Notes: generated from the sequence alone by a model not told the origin. Numbered from the stretch's first letter, positions 1-9,020 are shown. The stretch: DNA of 64,000 bases from DATLGB01 sp963724135 (GCA_963724135.1 CAVRTA010000001.1:102663-166662); one strand, 5' to 3'. Numbers and translations: made by a program.

Positions 1-477
1 ACGCCACCCGCCACGGTAACGCTGCACAAGACCAGCGCATTCTCAGACGGCGAACGCGAAGGATTCATGAAGGCGGCCGATGACGCACGCCTGTTGCAAT
101 GCGAGCTGGTGTGGCTCACAGACTCGGACAACGCGATGCTGGTGCGAGGTACGAACTACTTCCCGCCCCTCCGAGGCACACTGCTCACTCTGACCGAGGA
201 CGAGCATGTCCTTTACACCCACGCGAGTGTGCCGTACTACCGCACATACCCCGGGCTCCACGTGCCCCGGCCGCTCGGCATCCGGCCATGCGTCATGGAT
301 CGCTCAATCGACGAGATCGCCGCCGAGATCCTCGCTCTGACGAAACTGAATTGGAACCGCGCTCGCATTGACAGCCGGCTGCCGATCACGCTGCTCACAG
401 CCCGCCGGGTTGGCAACATCATCCGCCACGTCGAGGCCGGCGTCACGCCCGCGACGCGGTACGCGAGCTACATGTAG
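1..477 (+). CDS. Prokaryotic Argonaute, C-terminal part of the PIWI domain (5' end outside the window)
   Basis: The reading frame is open from base 1 and stops at 475-477, giving 158 residues of a protein that starts upstream. Seen in the sequence: a VTLHKTSAF strand near residues 6-14, where pAgo PIWI domains carry a V-x-H-K/R-T/S-S motif; an ALTKLNWNRARID stretch with NWN at fragment residues 117-119, followed by SRLPITLLTARRVGNIIRH; and an aromatic C-terminus ending in RYASYM. This arrangement is characteristic of the 3' half of pAgo PIWI domains, which bind the guide 5' end and, if catalytic, cut the target. The upstream catalytic positions are not in the window, so activity cannot be judged. 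An avcD-like gene follows 240 bases downstream on the same strand, which suggests a defence island. Confidence 0.82.
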   Translation, partial: TPPATVTLHKTSAFSDGEREGFMKAADDARLLQCELVWLTDSDNAMLVRGTNYFPPLRGTLLTLTEDEHVLYTHASVPYYRTYPGLHVPRPLGIRPCVMDRSIDEIAAEILALTKLNWNRARIDSRLPITLLTARRVGNIIRHVEAGVTPATRYASYM

Positions 478-716
478 GTGCCTCAACCGGCGCCAACAAC
501 GACGTCATTTGGTCCGCCGGGGCGCATGTATATGTTGGACGAGTCCAAGCGCCGCTTCGCTACAGGCGAAACAAAGATCTGCCGCGCGACGTTGCCACGC
601 GCGCCGGGCACTCGACTTGAGGAGGGCCGGGCGGGCCATGGCCCGGCAGGGGCTTGGATACCGCCTCGCCGTCTTGTCCACGATCAAGTCCGTGCGGCGT
701 TCGTCACAATGTCGGT

Positions 717-2049
717 GTGACCGGCGACGACATCATTGAGCCAGAGCCACCGCTGCCCGCCGCGCCGCTCGGGGCAGATGAGGTCGAGCAGCGCGCCCGC
801 AAAGCGGGCACCTTCGTCATTGGATTCACCGGACCGTTCGGCTCCGGTTGTACGACCGCCGTCCACATGCTTACCACCGGAGATCCGGCGTTTGTGGCCA
901 TCAAGTTGTCCGACGTGCTCCGCGACATTGCCGGGCAACAGAACCTGTCTCGAGACCAGCTTCAAGACCTCGGCAACCGCGTACGCCTGGAGGAGGGCAA
1001 CCAGGCGCTCGTCGTTCGCGGCCTCGGCAAGTTGCTCGTTGACGCGCCGCCGCAGCGCATCGCCATCGACGGGATCCGGAACCTCGGCGAGGTGCGCTGG
1101 CTGCAGCGGGCCCTTGGCGACCGGTTCGCGCTCATAGCGATCACCGCTGATGCCAACGAGAGATATATCCGACGACGTGACACCGAGCAGTCGCCCCAGG
1201 AGTTTTACGAGCTGGACCGCCGTGACCAGGGAGAAAGTGAGGATTACGGACAGCAGGTCAACCGGTGCGTGGACCACGCCGACGTCCTGATCCCAAACAG
1301 CGAGCATCTCGCTGACTGGGAGCTCGAGACGAAGTTTGGGGAGGCTGTCCGCCTAGACGCCGAGCTCGTCGAGGGGCGTCGGCACCGCTATGCGACCTCA
1401 GACGAAATGCTCATGAACGTCGCCTACGCCGCCTCGCACGGGTCGAAATGCCTTAAGCGCCAAGTCGGCGCCGTGATCGCACGCGACAGCGAACCTCTGG
1501 CCAGCGGTTACAACGAGAACCCCAGCGGGCTCAGGCCATGCATCGAGCAGTTTGGTACTTGCTACCGCGACATCGTCCGCCACGAGCGGTTTGTCGAGCT
1601 TTCACTCCAGGGCGCCAAGTGCCCGTTCTGCACCAACGAAATCCCGAATCCTTTAGCTCATCCGTGGGATTGCCCGCACTGCGGGAACTCCCTCGATCGC
1701 GCATTCTTTCCTGATCGCGCCATGAAATGGTGCACAGCGCTCCACGCCGAGGAACGGGCGCTCATCAACGCTGGCGAGCGAGACCTTCGCGACGCAACGC
1801 TTTACACCACCACCTTCCCCTGCATGCTCTGCGCCGAGAAGATCATCCACGCGGGGATCCGCGATCGTCGTTTTCGTAGAGCCGTACCCTGACGCCCACG
1901 CCATCGTCCTCTTCAGGGAGGCGGGCGTCGAGACCCGGCGTTTCGCAGGAGTCCGCTCTCGCAACTTCGAACGCTACTTCGCATCGACCCAGCCCGAGAT
2001 GGAGGAGGCGGGCAAAGCGAAGTTGAAGTTGATCGCGAAGCTGCCCTAG
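717..2049 (+). CDS. avcD: AvcD/DcdV-type anti-phage dCTP/dCMP deaminase (P-loop kinase plus deaminase), frameshifted near the 3' end
   Basis: The fusion has an N-terminal P-loop kinase-like domain and a C-terminal zinc deaminase domain. Counting from GTG 717, the Walker A loop GFTGPFGSGCTT is at about residues 36-47. The deaminase has LHAEERA (zinc His about 343) and PCMLC (zinc Cys about 369 and 372). A second CxxC...CxxC zinc ribbon (KCPFC, DCPHC) sits between the deaminase helices, and the order matches the family. Known family members deplete dC nucleotides during phage infection. At about 1855-1861 the frame moves by one base; the continuation reads VFVEPYPDAHAIV and VRSRNFERYF, typical of the family end, and stops at 2047-2049. 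TTG 654 is an alternative start. The shift could be a sequencing error or inactivation. Confidence 0.85.
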
Positions 2050-2213
2050 CGATCGGGGTCGGGCGTTGGGCGATCATCGACGCGCGTCGTGTCGCGCGGT
2101 GCCGGTGCCGGCTCCCCAAGCTTCTGGGCGAAGAAGCCGTCCGGGAGGATGCCGATCGCGCCGCTGGCGCCCATCACTCCGGGTGGCTGGTTTCGGTCGT
2201 GGTCGCCGCTCAT
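2046..2213 (-). CDS. Small protein with GILPDGFFAQKL motif (55 aa), unknown function
   Basis: Starts with ATG at 2213 and reads MSGDHDRNQPPG, then IGILPDGFFAQKLGE, and ends in a Pro/Arg/Asp-rich tail. The start overlaps the stop of the upstream small gene by ATGA (2210-2213), which suggests translational coupling. Its own stop lies antisense over the last codons of the avcD-like gene (2046-2049), so the two are convergent and touching. The central motif is nearly repeated at the end of the upstream gene, which makes this a tandem paralogue rather than a chance frame. I recognise no family. Confidence 0.5.
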   Translation of the reverse strand: MSGDHDRNQPPGVMGASGAIGILPDGFFAQKLGEPAPAPRDTTRVDDRPTPDPDR

Positions 2214-2470
2214 CCCTTGTGCTCCTCCGTGGCCGGCCCACTCTCGAGGCGCCGGGCGAAGAACCCGCCGGGAAGGATGCCCAGGTTCTCGCTCAGACCG
2301 AGAGGACCGCCCGTCAAAAGTTCGCTCGCAGCGGTATTTGCGCCTTGAGAGCGATGACCGAGAGCTGCATCACTGGCGTGACCGCGAGCCCGCGAGACGC
2401 GGCCAGCGACGTCAGCATCCGGTCCATGGTTCCTGCGCCGAGCCTTGACCGCTGGGGTGATCGTGGCCAT
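2210..2470 (-). CDS. Small protein with GILPGGFFARRL motif, probably frameshifted, unknown function
   Basis: The frame from ATG 2470 gives 86 residues ending in GLSENLGILPGGFFARRLE and a short tail. The last third has convincing codon use and shares GILPxGFFA with the next gene. The middle is rich in Arg/Ala/His. Another minus frame over 2431-2321 reads MDRMLTSLAASRGLAVTPVM then QLSVIALKAQIPLRAN, which looks more protein-like. The native gene may therefore cross two frameshifts, with start and middle frame uncertain. No domain is recognised. It is coupled by ATGA to the downstream paralogue. Confidence 0.42.
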   Translation of the reverse strand: MATITPAVKARRRNHGPDADVAGRVSRARGHASDAALGHRSQGANTAASELLTGGPLGLSENLGILPGGFFARRLESGPATEEHKG

Positions 2471-2693
2471 CAGCGCCGCTCAACCGTGGTCGGATCGAGA
2501 AACATTCAGGAAGCGTGTCAACAGCGTCGGACGTCACCGCTGCCCGTTGGGTCCGATTACGACCATGCGCAGGTAGCCTCGACGGCAACGAGCCGTCCGC
2601 TTGGCCCGTAAACTGGCCGCTATGCCCGACAATTCGCTCGTCCGAGCGGACGTCGGAGCGTGTACCACATCTGAGGCCCGTAGCAGCAGGCGA

Positions 2694-2975
2694 TCAGCCG
2701 ACCCGCGGCCTCTTTCCTGCGTCTGAGCCGGGAGGCTGTCGCCGAGGTTCTCGGACGCCTGCGGTGCCGTCGTCGTCATCGTCTTCTTCTTCGATCCGTC
2801 TCAGCAGACCCACCCGGGCCTCGGTCACTTCGCGTTCGCCAACGGGGCGAAAGCGGCCGAAGAGGACGTTGAGAGCTTGGAGCAGGTCGCTCTCTTCGCC
2901 TCCGCGATCGCTGAGTTCGTCGATGTGCTCGGCCAGCTCGTCGTCGCTCAGCTGCTCGAGGTGCCACAGCTCCAT
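2694..2975 (-). CDS. Small acidic protein, unknown function
   Basis: A 93-residue frame beginning MELWHLEQLSDDELAEHIDE. It has a predicted helical, coiled-coil-like first half (LSDDELAEHIDELSDRG, then LLQALNVLFGRF) and an acidic run EEEDDDDD near residues 67-74, followed by a basic Pro/Arg tail. Amino-acid composition and GC3 support coding. No family is recognised. The start is 77 bases from the inner edge of a pair of palindromes at 3053-3135, which lie where operators for this gene would be. Confidence 0.5.
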   Translation of the reverse strand: MELWHLEQLSDDELAEHIDELSDRGGEESDLLQALNVLFGRFRPVGEREVTEARVGLLRRIEEEDDDDDGTAGVREPRRQPPGSDAGKRPRVG

Positions 2976-3052
2976 CCCAGCGAAGGTACCTCCAGATCGG
3001 CGCCTGGTCGAGCACGCGGGTGGATGCTGCTCGAGCAGCTAGAGCGAGCAGT

Positions 3053-3135
3053 GCGCGGTTCACATGAACCGACTCTGCAACAGAACTCCGCGCGTGTTGC
3101 ACTTTCGTTGCAATCGCGGTTCATGTGAACCGCGC
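3053..3135. promoter_or_regulatory. Pair of 19-bp inverted, self-palindromic sites upstream of the acidic small protein
   Basis: GCGCGGTTCACATGAACCG at 3053-3071 recurs as its exact reverse complement at 3117-3135, separated by 45 bases. Each copy is itself a dyad, GGTTCA-NN-TGAACC. Two identical dyads in front of a gene start look like paired operators for a dimeric regulator. They could also be recombination sites or a stem-loop. No regulator gene is visible next to them. Confidence 0.45.
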
Positions 3136-3355
3136 GGAGGCAGAAGCGGTGGCCGCAATCAGAGCAGCAGGCGACCGCTCAAGCGGCGAACCCGTCGAAA
3201 GTTTCCATAGCCGACGCTTTCGACGACTTCGGCGAGGTCATCCGATGCTCCACATCTGAGGCTCGTATGGCTCCTGCGGAATCGCGATTGACGGGTTCGA
3301 CGACGTGACCAGCTGCCGGAGGCGTCGGATTCCCGACGTCGGCTGACGCGGGCGG

Positions 3356-4153
3356 TCATCGCGAGGCGGGGTCGGAGGAGAGCGGGCGGGCCGGGAGCCC
3401 GGTGAGCGCGATCGCTGACGTGACGTTGAGGTCTGAGTCGACATGGATCAGCTCACCCGGCGCGAGCGCGCGCCAGCCCGGGTTCTCGTCCATCGGCTCG
3501 GACGCGATCAGCACGGCGGGGTGGTCGGCCATGTCGCCGGAGCGGACGCGGATGCGGCCGGCGGCGCTGGAGGCGTCGAGGTGGCGGCCCTCGGGACGAT
3601 CGAGCACGAACAGCTCGTTGGTGTCCGGGTAGCGCAGCGCCCACAGGTCGGTCGCGGTCGCCACGATCGCGTTGAGCGAGAAGACCGGGAGCTCGGCGGC
3701 GATCCAGCCGGCGGCCTCGACGAGCGCGGCGCCGACGTCGTCGCGCACCAGTGACGTGACGAGCGCGAAGTAGCGCTCGGAGTCGGTGTCGCCGAGGACC
3801 GGGAGGTCGATGCGCTCGCGCTCGCCGAAGGTCCCGTTGTGGGCGAACACGCGCCCGTCGCGCTCGAACGGGTGCGTGTTCTCGGGCCGGAGCGGCCCGA
3901 CGGAGGCGTAGCGGACGTGCGCGAGGAACGTCGTCGAGCACTCCTCGCGCGCCTCGCGCGCGAACTCCTCGTCGCTGAACGCCGCCGCGGGGCGCTTGGC
4001 GACCTCGGGCGTCCCGTCCTCCTCGAAGGTCGCGATCCCGTAGCCGTCGGGGTTGCGGCGGCTCTGCAGCGCGAGCGAGTCCGGCGCGTCGAGCAGCCAG
4101 AACGTCGCGCGCACGCGGTGGCGGCCTCCGGACATGGCGAACAGGCGGCACAC
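3356..4153 (-). CDS. Class II glutamine amidotransferase (YafJ/EgtC-like)
   Basis: An intact 265-residue protein starting MCRLFAMSGG. Cys2 becomes the N-terminal nucleophile of an Ntn-type class II amidotransferase after Met removal. Family features follow in order: NPDGYGIA (about 34-41), FLAHVRYASVG (about 76-86), THPFERDGRVFAHNGTFG (about 92-109) and LGDTDSERYF (about 121-130). Such proteins hydrolyse the gamma-amide of Gln or gamma-glutamyl compounds. EgtC of ergothioneine synthesis belongs to the same fold, but egtB and egtD lie 23 kb away here, so I do not assign that role. It is the last gene after the cyclase, with a 6-base gap. Confidence 0.85.
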   Translation of the reverse strand: MCRLFAMSGGRHRVRATFWLLDAPDSLALQSRRNPDGYGIATFEEDGTPEVAKRPAAAFSDEEFAREAREECSTTFLAHVRYASVGPLRPENTHPFERDGRVFAHNGTFGERERIDLPVLGDTDSERYFALVTSLVRDDVGAALVEAAGWIAAELPVFSLNAIVATATDLWALRYPDTNELFVLDRPEGRHLDASSAAGRIRVRSGDMADHPAVLIASEPMDENPGWRALAPGELIHVDSDLNVTSAIALTGLPARPLSSDPASR

Positions 4154-4159
4154 CGGCGG

Positions 4160-5663
4160 TCAGCCCGCCGGACCCGCGGCCGCCCACAGCCCGACGGCGG
4201 CCGCCCGGCCCTTCAGTGGCTGCGTGCCGCGCGGCTCCAGCCCGTCAGCGCCGTTGAGGAGCGCCTTGGTCGCGTCGGTCAGCAGGATGCCGTCGCCGGT
4301 GTGGCGCGTCTGGGCCTCGACGCGCGCCGCCACGTTCACCACGTCGCCGATGATCGTGTAGTCGAGCTTGCCGCCGCCGCCCATGGAGCCGACGACGACG
4401 GTGCCGGAGTTCAGGCCCACGCCCGCCCGGACGGGGCCGCCCGCCAGCCTGGCCTGGATGGCCCGGGCGGCGTCCAGTGCCCGCTCAGCGTGGTCGGATA
4501 GCGGTTCGGGCGCCCCGAACACCGCCATCAGCCCGTCGCCGAGCAGCTTGTTGGCGTGGCCCCGGCGCCGCTCGATCTCCGGGATCACGAGGTCGAAGAA
4601 CCGGTTGAGATCGGTCACCACCTGCTCTGGCGTCGCGTCCTCGGAGGCTCGTGGTGAACGCCACGATGTCGACGAACATCACGGTCACCTCGGCCGCCTC
4701 GCCGGCTATGTCGGCGCCATGGACGGCGACTCGCTCGGCGATGGCCGGGTCGATGTAGGCACCGACCGCTGCGTGCAGCGCCTGCCGCTCGCGCAGGCCG
4801 GCGATCATCTCGTTGAAGCGCACCGCCAGGCGGCCGTGCTCGTCGGACGCCAGGACCGGGACCTCCGTGGCGAGGTCGCCTGCGCCGACGCGCTCGGTGG
4901 CGCGCACGAGGTCACGGACCGGCTCGACGATGGTGAGGGTGAGCAGTGTGGAGACCACGGCTCCGAACGTGAGCGCCACGGCGAAGGACACCGCGAACAC
5001 GACGTGCACCTCGTCGGCGCCGCTGGCTGGGGACCCGATGAAGCCACCGACTGCCACGCCCCCGAACCAGGTGATGGCAAGGGTGGTGATGAACACGCGC
5101 CAGCCGACACGGTCGGCCGGTTCGCCGCGCGTGACTGCGGGCTGCGATTCCGGCAGGTCGATCAGGGCCGGGCGCAGCGCGACGGAGAGAGTGAGGCGGA
5201 TCATGGCGGCGCTGAAGGCGGCTGCGAACAGGGTGCCCTCCACGAGGATCAGACCGATGGACCACGACAGCCGGTCGTAGTGGGCCATCACGGCGCCGGC
5301 CGCGAGGAAGCCGGCGACCGCCGCACTGGCCGTCAGGCCGCGCGCGGCCGCCCCCGGGAAGGCGAAGGCGTCCCGACGGACCTCGTCGACCGGTCCGGCG
5401 ATCTCTCGCCGGAGCCACCACGTCCAGAAGGGGCGGTGCGCGCGCGCATGCCGTCTCTGCCAGGCCGCCCCTGCAGCCAGGACCGCAAGCGCGACCGCGA
5501 GGGCATGCGTGCGGATGACATGACCCGGAAACTGCATCCACCGCTGAAAGAGCACCTCCATCAGCGCGATCGCCGCCGTCGCCAGAGCAGCGAGGACCAC
5601 CGCAACCAGGGCGGCGTAGCGTCCGGGCGATCGCCGGAACAAGCCGAGCAGACGCTCCTCCAC
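4160..5663 (-). CDS. Membrane class III adenylate/guanylate cyclase, 6 TM-HAMP-cyclase (one frameshift)
   Basis: About 500 residues. The first 240 hold six hydrophobic segments, for example VAVVLAALATAAIALMEV and VVFAVSFAVALTFGAVVSTL. A HAMP segment follows (VEPVRDLVRATERVGAGDL), then a cyclase domain: VTVMFVDIVAFTT with the first metal Asp, KLLGDGLMAVFG, and LDYTIIGDVVNVAARVE. The frame breaks near 4640 inside the cyclase domain and resumes as VVTDLNRFFDLVIPEIERR. The architecture matches mycobacterial Rv1318c-type cyclases, which make cAMP at the inner membrane. GTG 5663 is preferred because it leaves 23 bases to divergent cysK; an upstream ATG at 5696 would overlap it. Confidence 0.85.
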
Positions 5664-5686
5664 GCCGTTAGCCTGCCTGCAGCGGA

Positions 5687-6636
5687 ATGGCCTCAATCCC
5701 GATCAACATCGCGGATCATGTCGGCAAGACGCCGATGGTGCAGCTCAGCCGCCTGGCCCCGGACGCGGGCGGGGACATCTTCGCCAAGCTGGAGATGTAC
5801 AACCCGGGCGGGTCGGTCAAGGACCGCATCGGCGATCGCGATGGTCGAGGCGGCCGAGGCGGCGGGGGAGATCGAGCCCGGCCGCACGACGATCGTCGAG
5901 GCCACCAGCGGCAACACCGGCATCGCGCTGGCGTTCGTGGCCGCCGCCAAGCGGCTACGAGATCATCCTCACGCTGCCGCAGGGGATGAGCCGCGAGCGC
6001 GAGGGGCTGCTGCGCCTGTACGGCGCGCGCGTGCACGTGACGGAGTCGCTCGGCGGCATGAACGAGGCGGTCGCGGCCGCGCAGGCGCTCGCCCGCGAGG
6101 ACGACGTGTGGCTGCCCGACCAGTTCTCCAACCCCGCCAACCCCCAGGCGCACTACACCGGCACCGGCCCCGAGATCTGGGAGGCGATGGGCGGTCGCGT
6201 GGACTGGCTCGTGGCCGGCGTCGGCACGGGCGGGACGGTCACCGGAGCCGGCCGCTTCCTCAAGGAGCGCAACCCCGATCTGCGCGTGGTCGCCGTCGAG
6301 CCGCTGACGTCGTGCGTGCTCAGCGGCGGGCGGCCCGGTCCGCACAAGATCCAGGGCATCGGCGCGGGCTTCGTCCCGCCGGTGCTCGACCTCGGCGTCG
6401 TGGACGAGATCCTCCCGGTCGACGACGAGGACGCCCTCGAGGCCACACGCGTCTGCGCCCGGCGCGAGGGTGTGCTGGGCGGGATCTCGTGTGGCGCGGC
6501 GCTGTGGGCGGCGACCCAGGTCGCGTCGCGGCCCGAGGCCGCGGGCCACCGCATCGCCGTGATCCTGCCCGACTCGGGCGAACGCTACGTCTCGACCCCG
6601 TTCTTCGCCCCCGAGGAAGCGGCGCTTGAGCGCTGA
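5687..6636 (+). CDS. cysK: Cysteine synthase A (O-acetylserine sulfhydrylase), two frameshifts
   Basis: A PLP-dependent enzyme of about 316 residues making L-cysteine from O-acetylserine and sulfide. It starts MASIPINIADHVGKTPMVQL. The PLP lysine is in NPGGSVKDRIG (about residues 39-49), the substrate loop is VEATSGNTGIA, and the phosphate-binding loop is VGTGGTVTGAGRFL. GISCGAAL follows near the end. The frame shifts near 5830 and near 5957; all three pieces are collinear with the family. The next gene starts 11 bases before this stop, and cysE follows, so this is a cysteine operon. Confidence 0.9.
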
Positions 6637-7448
6637 GTCGAGCCGCCGCGGGCTGTTCCGGTCCGCAGCCGGCGCGGCCGTGCGCGCGGTGAGCCCCGCC
6701 GGCGAGGAGCCGGTGGCGGCCGACGACTTCGACCGCGAGCGCTACGCCCGGCAGCTCGTGCTGGACGGCTGGGGCGAGGCCCAGCAGCGCCGGCTGCACG
6801 ACGCCAGCGTGCTGGTGGTCGGCGCCGGGCGCGCTGGGCTCGCCGGTCGCCGAGCTATCTCGTCGGCGCCGGGATCGGCCGCCTGGGCGTGCTCGACGGC
6901 GACGTCGTCGAGCTCTCGAACCTGCACCGCCAGCACCTGCACTGGACGCCGCAGATCGGGCGCCCGAAGGCGCACTCGGCGGTGGCGAAGCTCCAGCTGC
7001 TCAACCCCGACGTGATGGTCGAGCCCTACCAGGTCCGGATGGACGAGGACAACGCCGAGGGGCTCGTGCTCGGCCACGACCTCGTCGTCGACTGCTCGGA
7101 CGCGTTCGCGACGCGCTATCTCGTCAACCGCGCCTGCTGCGAGAGCGGGACGCTGCTCGTGGAGGGCGGCGTGCTCGGCCTGAGTCGGGATGGTCATGAG
7201 CATCCAGCCCGGGTTGACGGCGTGCTACCGCTGCGCGTTCCCGGCCGCGCCGGCGCGACTGCGCGGGGGCCGGCGTGCTCGGTCCGGTGCCGGGCGTCGT
7301 CGGGTCGCTGATGGCGCTCGAGGCGATGAAGCTGCTCGCCGGATTGGAGGGCGCGCTGCTCGACGCGTTCCTGCAGCTCGACCTCGCGACGGGGGACGTT
7401 CTGCGAGTCGCCACCGCGCGGCGCGAGGACTGCCCGGACTGCGGCTAA
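6626..7448 (+). CDS. moeB: ThiF/MoeB/HesA family E1-like adenylyltransferase (frameshifted)
   Basis: About 274 residues. YARQLVLDGWGEAQQRRL begins the domain. VLVVGAGRAG is the ATP-binding loop, continued after a shift near 6850 by GAGIGRLGVLDGDVVELSNL. Then come LHRQHLHWTPQIGRPKAHSA and LVVDCSDAFATRYLVNRAC. A shift near 7195 leads to the PG-rich stretch GPVPGVVGSLMALEAMKLL, and the C-terminal REDCPDCG gives one CxxC. The family adenylates the C-terminal glycine of ubiquitin-like sulfur carriers (MoaD, ThiS, CysO). Its place between cysK and cysE suggests sulfur-carrier-linked cysteine synthesis, but no carrier gene is seen here. The symbol is family level. Confidence 0.75.
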
Positions 7449-7458
7449 CGTTGCCGGC

Positions 7459-8178
7459 GTGCTGGGCCTGATCAGGCGACGTCCTGCGCGACCTGCGCGC
7501 CGCCCGCGACCGCGATCCGGCGGCCCGCGGCGTCACGACCCCGGGCATCCTGCTCACCTGGCCGGGCGTGCACGCGCTGGTGGCGCACCGCGTCGCGCAC
7601 CAGCTCGACGGCGGTCGGCGTGCCGGTCGTCCCGCGCATGATCTCCGTCGACCGCCCGCACGATCACCGGAGTCGAGATCCACCCGAGCGCCTGCATCGG
7701 CCCGGGCCTGTTCATCGACCACGGCTCCGGTGTCGTGATCGGCGAGACCGCCGAGATCGGCGAGAACGTGACCATCTACCAGGGCGTCACGCTCGGCGGC
7801 ACCGGCTTCGCCTCCGGCAAGCGCCACCCGACCATCGAGGACAACGTCACGATCGGCTCGGGCGCCAAGCTGCTGGGACCGATCACCGTCGGCCACGGCT
7901 CGAAGATCGGCGCCAACGCCGTCGTCATCCACGACGTCCCGCCCAACTCGACCGTCGTCGGCAACCCCGGCCACCCGGTCCGCGTCGAGGGCCGCCGGCC
8001 CGAGGGCCCCGACGCCGACTGGATCCACCTGCCCGACCCGATCGCCGACGCCCTCAAGGGCCTCTCCGCCCGCATCAGCGACCTCGAGGGCCGCGTCCCG
8101 CGCGAGGAGGGCGAAGACAGCCCCGGCGAGGTCCTGCCTCTGCGCCCGCGCCGCGGACCTAATCCAGCAGGCGGCTGA
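7459..8178 (+). CDS. cysE: Serine O-acetyltransferase (frameshifted)
   Basis: A left-handed beta-helix acetyltransferase of about 240 residues, making O-acetylserine for CysK. It starts at GTG 7459, 10 bases after the ThiF-like gene. The N-terminal part reads LRDLRAARDRDPAARG and LLTWPGVHALVAHRVAHQL across shifts near 7480 and 7610. Hexapeptide repeats then run in one frame: IGETAEIGENVTIYQGVTLG, RHPTIEDNVTIGSGAKLLG, GHGSKIGANAVVIHDVPPNS. LFIDHGSGVVIGE carries the expected active-site His and Asp. The 3' end overlaps the convergent 8159-9020 gene by 20 bases. Confidence 0.88.
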
Positions 8179-9020
8179 GCTCGCCGGCCACGAGCTCGGG
8201 CTCATGCTCGACCTCGCCCCAGGTGTATCGCACGGTGCGGTACCCGGCGAGCAGATGGGCGCGGTCACGGGCGCGGTCGTCGGTGAATGCGATGAGGGTG
8301 GCGTGGGTGTCGCGGCCGTCGGTCTCGGCGATCAGGCGCTGGGCGTGCCAGACGAAGTCGACTCTCCGCCGGTCGGGCATCCACGCCTGGATCTCGGGGA
8401 GCGGGAGACCGGCCTCGGCGCAGATCTCGTAGAAGCGCTGCTCCAGCTGGTTGGCGGTGAGGCCGGAGCCGATCACGTAGCGGTCGAGCAGCCGTCTGAG
8501 GTTGCGGGGGATGCCGGGCCTGCGAAGCGTCGTGAGGTCCAGCCCGTCGTGCTCGTAGCGGCGCAGCATCTCCTTGAGTCGCCGGTCGTCGAGGAGGGGT
8601 GCGCAGTCGACGATCGTTCGTGCCGGGCTCGTGATCGGGATGCCGCGATGGCGACCGAGGTCGGCCTTGGTGAGGTGGCGGGCGTGGTGGACCGCTACTC
8701 CGGAGGGTCCGGTCGTCCCCGTGCGGCCGAGGACCAGGATGTGCGTATTCAGCGGGCGGGCGTCGAAGGCGCCGGTGAGGAAGGCGGCCGAGAGGTGGCT
8801 GGCGGCTCCGCGGCAGGCGAGCACCGCGGCCATCGCCCAGCCCTCCGGCGTCAGCGGCCCTTCGAGCGCGTAGATCCCGGGATGAACGCGCCACAGGCGG
8901 CCGGTGTGCTCGAGGTGCCGCACCGCCCCCGCGCGAGCACCCCAGATCACGCAGCTGCTTCAGCGACACGACCCCGTGCTGGCGCTCCGCAAGCGTCGTG
9001 ATCCGTTTGGTGGTCGCCAT
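8159..9020 (-). CDS. AbiEi-type antitoxin-domain / DUF559-like protein (one frameshift)
   Basis: About 287 residues. The N-terminus MATTKRITTLAERQHGVVSL from ATG 9020 is a winged-helix-like AbiEi antitoxin domain. A frame change near 8940 joins it to HLEHTGRLWRVHPGIYALEG. The C-terminal third (ADGLPLPEIQ-like region, RRVDFVWHAQRLIAETDGRD) resembles the DUF559/Vsr-like nuclease fold with an E-T-DG-R core. Such two-domain proteins are common, often in many copies, in actinobacteria and usually lack an AbiEii toxin partner; none is seen here. The function is unknown. A role in phage defence is only suggested by the family name. Confidence 0.7.

Larger units (their letters stand above)
2665..3267. 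repeat. Two 18-bp direct repeats bracketing the acidic small gene and its palindromes
   Basis: CCACATCTGAGGCCCGTA at 2665-2682 and CCACATCTGAGGCTCGTA at 3250-3267 differ by one base. They lie 585 bases apart and enclose most of the 2694-2975 gene region and the two palindromes. They could be remnants of attachment-like sites or a duplicated regulatory or 3'-end sequence. The rest of 2983-3355 shows no convincing gene. Confidence 0.35.

Noticed and set aside
478..720. An 80-residue frame (MPQPAPTTTSFGPPG...) before avcD
   Set aside because: No family features and Arg/Pro-rich composition; it overlaps the likely avcD start.
3356..4153. Calling the class II amidotransferase EgtC
   Set aside because: It is 23 kb from egtBD, pairs with a cyclase gene and lacks an adjacent egt gene; only the family can be named.
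4368..6629. A 753-residue open frame on the plus strand
   Set aside because: It is mostly antisense to the cyclase and then carries one out-of-frame piece of cysK; the sequence is low-complexity and no family fits the whole.
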